64,000 nucleotides of DNA from Sutcliffiella horikoshii (GTDB lineage Bacteria; Bacillota; Bacilli; Bacillales; Bacillaceae_I): assembly GCF_020524325.1 (NCBI RefSeq), contig NZ_JAIVKY010000002.1:496001-560000 (forward strand), given 5' to 3'. The notes beneath the pieces were generated by a model, which did not search any database, had not been told where the DNA came from, and saw nothing but the letters and a program-made list of their open reading frames with translations. Position numbers and translations under genes: made by a program. Positions 1 to 8,166 of this stretch are shown one piece after another. Each line of letters begins with the position of its first letter. The first letter of the stretch is position 1.

Positions 1-40
1 CAATTCGTCCAAACCCGTTAATTGCAACCTTTGCCTTCAT
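1..40 (-). CDS. gapB: Glyceraldehyde-3-phosphate dehydrogenase 2, 5' end only (GapB)
   Basis: Only the first 13 codons are inside the window; they read MKAKVAINGFGRI, the opening strand and glycine-rich turn of the GAPDH Rossmann fold. The start is ATG with AAAGGGG seven bases upstream. The identification as GapB, the NADP-dependent gluconeogenic enzyme, rests on context: it lies next to coaE as in B. subtilis, and its upstream region carries two copies of the CcpN operator motif, a hallmark of gapB and pckA. The rest of the gene lies to the left of the window, so catalytic residues cannot be checked. Confidence 0.85.
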   Translation of the reverse strand, partial: MKAKVAINGFGRI

Positions 41-62
41 GTAAATTCCCCTTTTCTGTATA

Positions 63-126
63 TATGTTATACTTATTAATCTGTTATCCTGCAATTAGTA
101 TAACATAATTGATTTCTATATGTCAT
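63..126 (-). promoter_or_regulatory. gapB promoter with two CcpN operators
   Basis: On the minus strand ATGACA (121-126) and TATACT (97-102), 18 bp apart, make a sigma-A promoter. The 11-mer TATGTTATACT occurs twice in opposite orientation: minus strand 97-107, overlapping the -10 box, and plus strand 63-73, just past the expected start. Both fit the published CcpN consensus TRTGHYATAYW. CcpN represses gapB during glycolysis in B. subtilis; the same role here is inferred. Confidence 0.75.
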
Positions 127-137
127 GTAAAAAATAC

Positions 138-175
138 AAAAAGGGCATATCCCTATTTTGGGATATGCCTTTTTG
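138..175. terminator. Intrinsic terminator after coaE
   Basis: A perfect GGCATATCCC / GGGATATGCC stem with a 6-nt loop is flanked by A and T runs on both sides. It ends the coaE transcript ahead of the gapB promoter. Confidence 0.8.
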
Positions 176-210
176 TTTCACAACCAATTATTTTACATTT
201 TGCATTTACT

Positions 211-391
211 GTCGATCCCCGTTGCAGGCGCTTCGCTTTCCGTGGGCGGTCCGGAAGCCTCCTCACTTCGTTGCGGGGTCTTCCCTGTCCCTTCCTCCCG
301 CAGGACAAGGAAGGCTACGGCAGCGATTCATCGCACGAAGAAAATGCGTTAGCATTTTCGAGGAGTCTGCGCGCCTTCCACTGCGATCAAC
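211..391 (+). repeat. Structured intergenic repeat, subtype B, copy R1 (long form)
   Basis: One of four subtype-B copies of a GC-rich hairpin element. Terminal GTCGAT / ATCAAC arms enclose the landmarks GGCGCTTCGCTT, GTCCGGAAGCC, CCTCCTC, GCGGGGTC, TTCCCTGTCCCTTCCTCCCGC and GCGCCTTCCAC. The third helix is GGAAG/CTTCC. Relative to the short B copies (R5, R9) it has about 55 extra bases before the GTCTGCGCGCC motif, shared with R11. The coaE stop codon is supplied by the terminal ATCAAC arm. Confidence 0.85.
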
Positions 392-995
392 TGGGTTTCT
401 GGATATGCCAGTTGGTTAAGATGTCATTTAGTTGTTGTTCTGTTTTGGTAAGAGATCCGTTGTTGTCTATGACTGCATGGGAGAGTTTTACTTTTTCGGA
501 AAGAGGCATTTGCGAATTTATTCTGTCTGTTGCTTCCTTTTCGGTTAGATCGTTCCTCTCCATCAAGCGTTTCAGTTGGGTTTCCTTTGTTACATACACA
601 AGTAAAGTTTTATCTACAAGATGAGTCAGTTTGCTTTCGAAAAGTAAGGGAATATCCATGATAACCACTTCATGGCCTTCTTCTAAATATTGTTGGGTCT
701 TTTCTTTCATGCTTGTCCTGATGCTTGGGTGCATAATGTTATTGAGCTTTTCCCGTTTTTCCTGATTTTGAAAAATAATGCTTCCGAGCTTAGGTCGGTT
801 CAGTGTTTTGTCGTCATTAAGTATTTCTTGTCCAAATTCACTGACCAACTTTTGATATGTATCTGTACCAATTTCTACAACTTCTCGAGCCACAACATCA
901 GCATCCACAATCGGTATATTTTTATCGCGCAGCATATTGGCCACTGTGCTTTTACCGCTTGCGATTCCTCCTGTTAGTCCTATAATCAAAGGCAT
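387..995 (-). CDS. coaE: Dephospho-CoA kinase (CoaE)
   Basis: Phosphorylates the 3'-hydroxyl of dephospho-CoA with ATP, the last step of cytosolic coenzyme A synthesis. The protein opens with MPLIIGLTGGIASGKST, a P-loop (GxxxxGKST) at residues 7-15, followed by the DADVVAREV segment typical of the family; 202 aa is the usual length. An upstream in-frame ATG at 1001 is only one base from the AAAGGAGG site, whereas the ATG at 995 is seven bases away, so 995 is chosen. It lies between ytaF and gapB as in B. subtilis. Its last codons run into repeat R1, which provides the TGA. Confidence 0.95.
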   Translation of the reverse strand: MPLIIGLTGGIASGKSTVANMLRDKNIPIVDADVVAREVVEIGTDTYQKLVSEFGQEILNDDKTLNRPKLGSIIFQNQEKREKLNNIMHPSIRTSMKEKTQQYLEEGHEVVIMDIPLLFESKLTHLVDKTLLVYVTKETQLKRLMERNDLTEKEATDRINSQMPLSEKVKLSHAVIDNNGSLTKTEQQLNDILTNWHIQKPS

Positions 996-1052
996 GTCCA
1001 TTCCTCCTTTATAAAAGAGAGGCTGCGTTAGACAACCTCTAGTGTTTCTTTT

Positions 1053-1694
1053 TTACATTTTAATAATTCCAATCACAATAAGTAATACGCCTGGTAAAAA
1101 GGAGAACTTATTGATCCACGAAACGGTGGAAAAGACTCTTCCCAATTTTATCCCGGTAATCACAAATAATGAACTCATCACAGCAACTGAAATCGCCATA
1201 ACCCCAGGAGAGTAGCCAAGCAAAGCTGCACCGATTCCCGCTCCAAACGCATCGAGGGACAGGGCAATACCAAGAAAAAAAGCCTCTAATCCAGTGATAG
1301 AACCGGAACGGTCAAAGTCGGCTTCTGTTGGCTTTCTCAAAATGTTAATTACAACACCGAGTGATTTGATTTCAAGGTTGAACAAAATGCGTTCATCGGC
1401 AAAAGAGGTACTGTCTTCGGCTGTACTGGCACGGAAAAACTGATAGAGAACCCACATTCCTAATACAATTAGAATGCTTCCACCAATTGTCTCTGCAAAA
1501 GCAGGGGAGAGAAATTTCATAAGTATGGTGCCTACTAACATGGCAAGCAAAAGCGAGACGGCCGAACAACACGCGATGATACTGATTGATTTAAGCGGCA
1601 TATGCATTTTTCTTAGGCCATATGTCAAGCCAACACTGAAGCTATCCAGACTAACAGCAAAGGCTAGTAGGATAAGTGAGATGTATGGAATCAT
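1053..1694 (-). CDS. ytaF: Sporulation membrane protein YtaF (MntP/YtaF family)
   Basis: A 213-residue integral membrane protein with about six hydrophobic segments. Two related motifs, LDSFSVG near the N-terminus and LDAFGAG in the second half, mark the inverted repeat of the MntP/YtaF cation-exporter fold, with the aspartates as probable ion ligands. YtaF is classed as a sporulation membrane protein in B. subtilis; its substrate is not established. The ATG at 1694 has GGGAGGAG at good distance; the GTG-type start eight codons earlier has no ribosome site. A DSTSFADERI stretch (central) is a soluble loop. Confidence 0.85.
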   Translation of the reverse strand: MIPYISLILLAFAVSLDSFSVGLTYGLRKMHMPLKSISIIACCSAVSLLLAMLVGTILMKFLSPAFAETIGGSILIVLGMWVLYQFFRASTAEDSTSFADERILFNLEIKSLGVVINILRKPTEADFDRSGSITGLEAFFLGIALSLDAFGAGIGAALLGYSPGVMAISVAVMSSLFVITGIKLGRVFSTVSWINKFSFLPGVLLIVIGIIKM

Positions 1695-1831
1695 TAAGAG
1701 CTCCTCCCTAACTATCACTAAGATAGTATATGGCAGGAGCCTATTCGATGTGTTCTAAATATTTTTTAACTCTAACTCCCTTTTGCCTTTCGCTCCGGGT
1801 GTTCGCTTTGAATTTAGATATTGTATAGACA

Positions 1832-1911
1832 CCGCTGTGGATTTCCGCAAATGGCTTCGCTTTATGAGGGGCGCTGCTGGAGCCTTCGCCTTTTGCTCGA
1901 ATCCATAGCTA
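1832..1911 (+). repeat. Structured repeat, subtype A, copy R2 (internally deleted)
   Basis: The outer helix GCTGTGGATT / AATCCATAGC and second helix GCAAATGGC / GCCTTTTGC of the subtype-A element are present, but the central hairpin is gone: GGAGCC is joined directly to TTCGCC. In intact copies these flank about 50 bp that begins with GGAGCC and ends with GGAGTC, so a deletion between these two short repeats explains the form. It lies 3' of mutM. Confidence 0.8.
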
Positions 1912-1941
1912 GAAATCACCAAGCACTATATGATATCAGTT

Positions 1942-2772
1942 TTATGGCTTTGGCTGGCATTTAGGGCAGGTGTGGGTGCCTCTGCCGGCTACGACTGTTT
2001 TTTCTATTTCATTGCCGCATTTTTTGCATGGCTCTCCTTTACGGCCGTAGACGAAAAGTTCGAGTTGGAACATACCGATTTGACCTTGGGAGTTTACATA
2101 AGAGCGAATGGTGCTTCCACCTTTGTCGACAGCTTCTTGCAGAGTCAGGACTATTTCGCGCTGCAGCTGTATAAGCTCTTCCTCGTTCAGACTGCTTGCC
2201 GTTCTTTCGGGATGAATTCCCGCTCTGAATAATGCCTCATCCACATATATATTCCCAAGACCTACTACAACTGTTTGATCTAAGAGTACAGCCTTGATAT
2301 TGCGGTTTGTTTTTGCGAGTCTTTCCTTAAGGAGATCAAGGTTGAACTCGTCCTCAAAAGGCTCTGGTCCTAAACTGGCAAGCGATTTTGCTGCAAGTTC
2401 CTCGCCTTTTTTATAAAGATGAAGCGTACCGAATTTGCGAACGTCCTGGTAGCGAAGTTCGGTGCCATCCTCAAAATAGAAGAACACATGGGTATGCTTA
2501 TTCGCTGGCTCTTCTTTTTGATAGAGGCCATATTTGCCTTCCATTCGCAAATGAGAAACCATGCAATAATCGTTAAGGTAGAAGAGGAGAAACTTTCCTC
2601 TTCTTCCGATTTTCACAATCTCTTGCCCAATAAGCATTTCTTCAAAAAGAGCGGCATCATCCGGCTCTTTTATCATTTTTGGCCATAAGACTTTCACTTG
2701 TTTGATTTTTTTCCCTTGTACAAGCTCAACTAGTGTTTTTCTGACCGTTTCAACCTCAGGAAGTTCTGGCAT
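1942..2772 (-). CDS. mutM: Formamidopyrimidine-DNA glycosylase (MutM/Fpg)
   Basis: Bifunctional glycosylase/AP lyase that removes 8-oxoguanine and formamidopyrimidines. The mature N-terminus is PELPEVETVR: the proline after Met is the Schiff-base nucleophile and the next glutamate the proton donor. The conserved helix-two-turn-helix sequence VVGLGNIYVDEALF and a C-terminal zinc finger (CKKCGN ... CPKC) are intact. At 276 aa it is full length. It starts 24 bp after the polA stop with its own GAGGATG site, so polA and mutM are probably cotranscribed, as in B. subtilis. Confidence 0.97.
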   Translation of the reverse strand: MPELPEVETVRKTLVELVQGKKIKQVKVLWPKMIKEPDDAALFEEMLIGQEIVKIGRRGKFLLFYLNDYCMVSHLRMEGKYGLYQKEEPANKHTHVFFYFEDGTELRYQDVRKFGTLHLYKKGEELAAKSLASLGPEPFEDEFNLDLLKERLAKTNRNIKAVLLDQTVVVGLGNIYVDEALFRAGIHPERTASSLNEEELIQLQREIVLTLQEAVDKGGSTIRSYVNSQGQIGMFQLELFVYGRKGEPCKKCGNEIEKTVVAGRGTHTCPKCQPKP

Positions 2773-2796
2773 GGTAACACATCCTCACAAAAACAA

Positions 2797-5430
2797 TTAT
2801 TTCGCATCGTACCATGTAGAGCCGTAGGAATAATCCACCTTAAGCGGGACCTTCAATTCCACTGCTTGCTCCATTACTTCTGGTACAATCTTCTTTAATT
2901 TTTCGATTTCATCTTTAGGAGCCTCAAATACAAGTTCATCATGTACTTGCAAGAGGACTTTAGATTTCATATTTTCTTCTTCCAGTTTGTTTGCCATATC
3001 AATCATTGCTTTTTTGATGATATCAGCGGCACTTCCTTGAATTGGTGTATTCATCGCTGTTCTTTCTGCAAAACTTCTCAGGTTGAAGTTACTGCTTGTT
3101 ATCTCAGGCAGGTAACGGCGGCGGTGCAGTAGGGTTGTAACGTATCCCTTATCCTTTGCATCAAGGACGCTGTCTTCCATGTATTCCTTCACTCCAGGGA
3201 AGCTTTCCAAGTACCGATCAATAAATGTTTTCGCATCTTTTCTCGTAATGCCTAAGCTCTGTGAAAGGCCGTAATCACTGATGCCATAAACAATTCCGAA
3301 GTTTACTGCTTTTGCTTGACGGCGCATACTGGAAGTGACTTCATCTTCTGAAACATGAAACACATCCATTGCGGTTTTTGTATGAATATCTGCATCTTCT
3401 TTAAATGCTTCAATCAGTTTTTCGTCATTTGCAATATGTGCAAGTACCCTTAGTTCGATTTGAGAATAGTCGGCAGCAAAGATCACCCAGTCTTCATGAG
3501 AAGGAATAAACGCCTCTCTTATCTTTCTACCTTCCTCCAGACGAACAGGGATATTCTGAAGGTTTGGATCAATGGAACTCAAACGTCCTGTTTGGGTTAA
3601 TGCTTGGTTAAAGCGCGTGTGAATTTTATGAGAGTCCTCATGGATAACTTTTAATAAGCCTTCAATATAAGTCGACTTCAATTTGCCTAATTGACGATAG
3701 TGTAATATCTGCTGAATTATTTCATGCTTTTCAGCAAGCTTCTCCAAAACGTCGGCAGAAGTCGAGTAGCCTGTTTTTGTTTTCTTAACAGGCGGTAGTC
3801 CAAGCTTTTCAAAAAGAATGACACCAAGCTGTTTTGGAGAGTTAATATTGAACTTTTCACCTGCTAGTTCAAAAATCTTCTCTTCAATTTTCTCCAGCTT
3901 CTCACCAAGATCGGTTCCCATTTCTTCTAATCGAGCTTTATCCACTTTAATACCGAGTGCTTCCATTTCTGCTAACACCAATGTTAAAGGCATCTCCAGT
4001 TTTTCAAATAATTCCAACTGTTCATTGTCCTTTAACTCGTGAATAAATGACTCTTTCATTTCCTGCATGGCGAAAGTCTTTCTCACCAGATGATCTGCAA
4101 CTTTTTGCTGATCAGGGACAGCTCGCTTGGCACCTTTACCGTAAACCGCTTCATCTGTTTCGATCTGATAATAGCCTTTTTTACGGGCAATTTCTGCAAG
4201 GTCTGTGGACGTCTCGGACGGATTAACGATATAAGAGGCAATGATAAAATCAAAGTCAATTCCGTTCAGTTCAATTCCCTTCCACTTCAATGCTACGATT
4301 GCTCTTTTTGCATCAAAAACCGTCTTTTTTCTTTTATGGTCTGATGCAAATGTCGCAAACTCTTCTGACTGCATGGCTACTTCTGTCGGGATAAAATAAT
4401 TTCCGGTCTCATTCACAAGGGCAATCCCTTGAATATCTGCACGGTGGTAATTTTCATCCAGCACTTCCACCATAAAGAAGTTTTCTTTTGCAAAGTGCTC
4501 TTCTTTTACTTCTTCAAGTATTTCAAAGGAAATATCCTCAAGATCTTCTGTCAGCGTTTCTCCATCTTCTCCAAGCTTGTCTAACAGGGAGTTGAAACTA
4601 AGTTCTTTGAAGATATCGACCACTTTCTTTTTATCGAAGCCCTCATAAAGAAGTTCTTCTACGGTAACTTCTACCGGTGCTTCGGTCATGATGGTGGCGA
4701 GTTGCTTGCTCATGATTGCCTGCTCTTTATTATCTTCTAATTTCTCTTTCAGTTTCTTTCCACTAACCTTGTCAATGGATTCAAGAAGTGTTTCAATGGT
4801 GCCAAATTCCTTTAACAGTTTAATGGCGGTTTTTTCTCCAACCCCAGGAACACCAGGAATGTTATCCGAAGAGTCCCCCATCAGACCTTTCATGTCGATG
4901 ATTTGATCCACATTCAATCCGTACTTTTCTTCAATGAAAGCAGGTGTGTAGGAATCTACATCCGTAATGCCTTTTTTGGTGATATCAACCGTGATCTTAT
5001 CTGTTGCAAGCTGTGTTAAATCTTTGTCGCCTGAAATGATCTTCACTTCATAATCATCTTTGGCAGCTTGTTGAGCGAGTGTCCCAATAATATCATCGGC
5101 CTCATATTCAGGCAGCTCGTATCTCTTTATGTTATACGCATCCAGTAGTTCTCGAAGGAAGGAGAATTGTTCGGATAGTTCAGGTGGAGTTTTTTGGCGT
5201 CCCCCTTTGTATTCTCCGAACGTTTTATGACGGAATGTAGTTTTGCCTGCATCAAATGCCACAAGCATATGAGTTGGCTTTTCTTCTTCTAAAATGCGCA
5301 TCAGCATCATGGTAAAACCGTAAATTGCATTGGTATGTATTCCTTTTTCATTACTTAACAGTGGAAGTGCAAAGAACGCACGGTAGGCAATGGAGTTGCC
5401 ATCGATCAGTACTAGTTTGTTTTTTGCCAT
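2797..5430 (-). CDS. polA: DNA polymerase I (PolA)
   Basis: Gap-filling and Okazaki-fragment processing polymerase, 877 aa. The N-terminal 5' nuclease domain (about 1-290) has IDGNSIAYRAFFALP, the DDIIGTLA and SGDKDLTQL metal-binding segments. The middle domain lacks the DxE signature of a 3'-5' proofreading exonuclease (the equivalent region reads MVEVLDENYH), as in other Bacillus Pol I. The polymerase domain has motif A DYSQIELRVLAHI, motif B RRQAKAVNFGIVYG and motif C QVHDELVFEAP. The ATG at 5430 has GGAGGAG nine bases upstream; 22 upstream in-frame codons have no ribosome site. Confidence 0.97.
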   Translation of the reverse strand: MAKNKLVLIDGNSIAYRAFFALPLLSNEKGIHTNAIYGFTMMLMRILEEEKPTHMLVAFDAGKTTFRHKTFGEYKGGRQKTPPELSEQFSFLRELLDAYNIKRYELPEYEADDIIGTLAQQAAKDDYEVKIISGDKDLTQLATDKITVDITKKGITDVDSYTPAFIEEKYGLNVDQIIDMKGLMGDSSDNIPGVPGVGEKTAIKLLKEFGTIETLLESIDKVSGKKLKEKLEDNKEQAIMSKQLATIMTEAPVEVTVEELLYEGFDKKKVVDIFKELSFNSLLDKLGEDGETLTEDLEDISFEILEEVKEEHFAKENFFMVEVLDENYHRADIQGIALVNETGNYFIPTEVAMQSEEFATFASDHKRKKTVFDAKRAIVALKWKGIELNGIDFDFIIASYIVNPSETSTDLAEIARKKGYYQIETDEAVYGKGAKRAVPDQQKVADHLVRKTFAMQEMKESFIHELKDNEQLELFEKLEMPLTLVLAEMEALGIKVDKARLEEMGTDLGEKLEKIEEKIFELAGEKFNINSPKQLGVILFEKLGLPPVKKTKTGYSTSADVLEKLAEKHEIIQQILHYRQLGKLKSTYIEGLLKVIHEDSHKIHTRFNQALTQTGRLSSIDPNLQNIPVRLEEGRKIREAFIPSHEDWVIFAADYSQIELRVLAHIANDEKLIEAFKEDADIHTKTAMDVFHVSEDEVTSSMRRQAKAVNFGIVYGISDYGLSQSLGITRKDAKTFIDRYLESFPGVKEYMEDSVLDAKDKGYVTTLLHRRRYLPEITSSNFNLRSFAERTAMNTPIQGSAADIIKKAMIDMANKLEEENMKSKVLLQVHDELVFEAPKDEIEKLKKIVPEVMEQAVELKVPLKVDYSYGSTWYDAK

Positions 5431-5588
5431 GTTTGCTACTCCTCCTTTGTTTCTTTTTGATTTTTCGTATGTATAATCCCAACTATAAAAAGCCACAATT
5501 CTTCTTCTATTCTATCATGGATAAGAACAGAAACAAAAGTTGTGGCTTTGTTGTTATAAGTGGAGCTTCACTTTAAAGTTTGGTCGTT

Positions 5589-5712
5589 TCTTTCCGCTGT
5601 AGGCACTCGCTTTCCGCGGGGCGTGTGCTTGAGCCTCCTCACAACGCTTCAGGGGTCTCAACCTACCGCTATCCCCCGCTGGAGTCGAGTGCCTTTCGCT
5701 TCAATTCAATCA
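5589..5712 (+). repeat. Structured repeat, subtype A, copy R3
   Basis: Carries the subtype-A landmarks GCTTTCCGCGGGG, GCTTGAGCCTCCTC, GGGGTCTCAACCTACCG and CCCCGCTGGAGTC. The second helix differs in sequence from other copies but still pairs (GGCACTC / GAGTGCC), which is strong evidence that the fold is selected. It ends just before the hflC stop codon. Confidence 0.85.
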
Positions 5713-5714
5713 TC

Positions 5715-6647
5715 TTATTCCATTCCGCCCATTAGGAGTTTGGCGTATGGGGAGTCGGATGGAAGAACGATGACGGTTTCTCCATCGATGGTCTTTTTAT
5801 AGGACTCTAGTGTGCGATAAAGCTCATAGAATTCTGCATCTTTAGAGAATGCGTCATTGTAAACTTTAGCAGCTTCTCCCTCACCCTGGCCCCGGATAGT
5901 GTCTGCATCCGCTTGGGCTTTTGCAAGTATTTCTTTTACTTCACGGTCTGTATTTGCCATGATTCTATTTTTGTCGGCATCACCGCGAGAAAGATATTCT
6001 TGAGCCGTTGACTGACGCTCTGAAATCATTCGTGTGAACACGGCAGCTTCATTTTCAGGCGGCAGGTCGGTTCTTCTCATGCGCACATCCGTGACGACAA
6101 TTCCGTATTCATCTCTTGCCAACAGTTCGTTTACTCTTTCTGTAACTCTATCGTTCAGACTTCCCCTTGATGATTTTTCATCATTGATAATATCATCATA
6201 GTTAAGTTGTCCGAGTTCTGTTCTGACAACAGAAAATACAAACTCGGACATTTTGGTTTCTGCATTCACAAGGCTTGCAAGGTTACTAATCATCAATTCA
6301 GGATCTTCTACTCGCCATACTACATAATTATCAATAAGCATTCGTTTCTTGTCACGAGTGTTTATTTCAGCACTGGCTTCATCGTAAAGCATTTGATATT
6401 TAGGCACAGTTGTTACTGACTGAATAAAAGGTGTTTTGAAATTTAAGCCAGGCTCTTCTACAATTTTGACTACTTCTCCAAATTGTCTAACAACCTTATA
6501 TTCTCCTTCTTTTACAACAAATACATTCGCAAGGATTAAGCCAAGAGCAATAAGGATAACAGCTCCAATTAATCCTCCGCGGATAATGGTTTTCCATTGC
6601 AAATCAGGCTTTTTCTTTTCTAGATTGATAATGTTTTGATCACTCAT
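5715..6647 (-). CDS. hflC: HflC-type SPFH membrane protein
   Basis: HflC with HflK forms the SPFH/Band-7 membrane cage that surrounds the FtsH protease in bacteria that have it. The 310-aa protein has one N-terminal membrane helix (about residues 23-45), the SPFH domain starting VVKEGEYKVVRQFGEVV, and a long charged helical tail (AKAQADADTIRGQGEGEAAKVYNDAF). It overlaps the end of hflK by eight bases, so the two are translationally coupled. The ATG at 6647 is preferred to the GTG at 6656, which is too close to GGAAGGA. No such pair is present at this position in B. subtilis. Confidence 0.88.
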   Translation of the reverse strand: MSDQNIINLEKKKPDLQWKTIIRGGLIGAVILIALGLILANVFVVKEGEYKVVRQFGEVVKIVEEPGLNFKTPFIQSVTTVPKYQMLYDEASAEINTRDKKRMLIDNYVVWRVEDPELMISNLASLVNAETKMSEFVFSVVRTELGQLNYDDIINDEKSSRGSLNDRVTERVNELLARDEYGIVVTDVRMRRTDLPPENEAAVFTRMISERQSTAQEYLSRGDADKNRIMANTDREVKEILAKAQADADTIRGQGEGEAAKVYNDAFSKDAEFYELYRTLESYKKTIDGETVIVLPSDSPYAKLLMGGME

Positions 6648-7605
6648 TGTTCCCACTTCCTTCCGGGTTCGCTGGTGGTTTTGGTGCTGGATTTTCGGTA
6701 CGGAGCGGGAAATATTTCATCGTATTGCCGTCATCGTTCATAATGTAGATTTCGGCATACGGTAATACTTCTTCCATTGTTTCTAAAATTAAACGCTTTT
6801 TTGTTAATTCCGGAGCGTTTACGTATTCGTTATACAAGGAATTGAATTTTGCTACGTCACCACGTGCACGTTCAATCCTTTCTGCCTTTTCACCTTCTGC
6901 TTTGGAGATGATGGCATCCTTTTCCCCTTCAGCCTCATTCATGCGCTGGTTTTGATATCTTTTCGCTTCATTGTTCTTCGTATTTTCCATTTCACGTGCA
7001 TCTGTTACATCTGTAAATGCTTTCCGGACCTCTTCATTTGGTAGTTCCACATCCTGAAGATTGACAGATGTAATGGAAATACCAATATCATAGGTTTCCA
7101 TCAGAGATGTAAGCAAGTCAAAAACCTCTACTTCAATCTGTGCTTTTCCTGAAGTTAATGCTTCATCAATCTGCGTGCTCCCGATGATACTACGCAGTGA
7201 TGCTGATGTTGCATTGTATAGGACCGCCTGAGGATCGTCACTATTGAATAAGTATTTTCCCGGATCGCTTATTTTCCACATGACAACCATATCTGCTAAG
7301 ACGATATTTTCGTCACCTGTTATCATTTTCGTATCATTGGTATGTTCGACTACTTCTCCATCTCTTTCTGTATAGCCGAATTGTAAACTGAATGTTTCCT
7401 TGGACATTGTCTCTACGGTTTGGATAGGCCAAGGCATTTTAAAATGTAGCCCCGGTTCACTGATTCCTTCTTCTACTTTTCCAAATGTCATGATCACAGC
7501 TTGCTCTGATTGGTCTACTGTGTACCATGACGTTAAAGCAACTGACCCTATGACAGCAGCAAGTATTACAAGAAAAACGGTCGTGTAAATTCGCTTTAAA
7601 CTCAT
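6640..7605 (-). CDS. hflK: HflK-type SPFH membrane protein
   Basis: Partner of HflC. A short cytoplasmic N-terminus, one membrane helix (about residues 6-26, VFLVILAAVIGSVALTS) and the SPFH domain (VDQSEQAVIMTFGKVEEGISEPGLHFK) are followed by a coiled helical region rich in E, K and A and a proline-rich tail. It is shorter (321 aa) than the E. coli protein and lacks its glycine-rich N-terminal extension. Start choice is ambiguous: TTG at 7608 and ATG at 7605 share the ribosome site AAAGGGGAG. It heads the hflK-hflC operon. Confidence 0.85.
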   Translation of the reverse strand: MSLKRIYTTVFLVILAAVIGSVALTSWYTVDQSEQAVIMTFGKVEEGISEPGLHFKMPWPIQTVETMSKETFSLQFGYTERDGEVVEHTNDTKMITGDENIVLADMVVMWKISDPGKYLFNSDDPQAVLYNATSASLRSIIGSTQIDEALTSGKAQIEVEVFDLLTSLMETYDIGISITSVNLQDVELPNEEVRKAFTDVTDAREMENTKNNEAKRYQNQRMNEAEGEKDAIISKAEGEKAERIERARGDVAKFNSLYNEYVNAPELTKKRLILETMEEVLPYAEIYIMNDDGNTMKYFPLRTENPAPKPPANPEGSGNNE

Positions 7606-7705
7606 CAAAGTTGTATTCTCCCCTTTTTATGTTCTCCATAACTAATACGTATGAAGAAGGGGAAGGTTTCATTATTTAAATGGATATTTAGTTGCTTGGT
7701 TTTAC

Positions 7706-7838
7706 TCCGCTGTTGATCTCCGCAAACGGCTTCGCTTTCCGCGGGACGGTGCTTGAGCCTCCTCGCTGCGCTGTGGGGTCTCAATCTACCGTTACTCCCC
7801 CGCTGGAGTCTTCGCCTTTTGCTCCAATCAACAGCTCG
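7706..7838 (+). repeat. Structured repeat, subtype A, copy R4
   Basis: Outer helix GCTGTTGATC / AATCAACAGC, second helix GCAAACGGC / GCCTTTTGC, apical hairpin GCTGCGC. It lies 57 bp from the inverted subtype-B copy R5 in the same phoR-hflK gap. Confidence 0.88.
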
Positions 7839-7894
7839 AAATTCTATATACTTGGAAAATAATTTTTCAAAATTTCAGGTGATTGAAGTAACCT

Positions 7895-8018
7895 TGTTGA
7901 TTGTAGTGGAAGGCGCGCAGACGCCCGCGGGAGGAAGGGACAGGGGAGACCCCGCAACGGAGTGAGGAGGCTCCCGGACCGCCCGCAGGCAAGCGAAGCG
8001 CCTAGAACGGAAATCAAC
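7895..8018 (-). repeat. Structured repeat, subtype B, copy R5 (short form)
   Basis: Read on the minus strand it has terminal GTTGATTT / CAATCAAC arms, GGCGC/GCGCC helix and the third helix GGGAG/CTCCC, where R1 has GGAAG/CTTCC and R9 has GTGAG/CTCAC. The extra internal module of R1 and R11 is absent. Confidence 0.88.
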
Positions 8019-8044
8019 CGGATAAAATGCTTTCTTATCTTTAA

Positions 8045-8085
8045 ACAAAAAGAAGGAGAGAGCAGGGTGGGCTCTCTCCTCTTCC
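8045..8085 (-). terminator. phoPR terminator
   Basis: GGAGAGAGC / GCTCTCTCC stem followed on the minus strand by CTTCTTTTTGTTT, about 80 bp after the phoR stop. Confidence 0.85.
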
Positions 8086-8166
8086 AAAATTGGCTCCTTG
8101 GATGAAGGGGTTTTCATAGATTATATTAACAAAGGTTTGTAAAGACGTTATGAAAGACATGTAAAG

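Noticed and set aside
109-624. Long plus-strand ORF at the left end
   Set aside because: Overlaps the terminator, repeat R1 and coaE antisense; no family resemblance.
7753-7965. Small ORFs within the structured repeats (also near 8000, 12600, 17400, 21400, 48000, 54250 and 62750) giving similar peptides such as SLLTSLRGLNLPLLPRWSLRL
   Set aside because: They follow from the conserved repeat sequence, occur on either strand, have no ribosome sites, and changes follow RNA pairing rather than codon positions.
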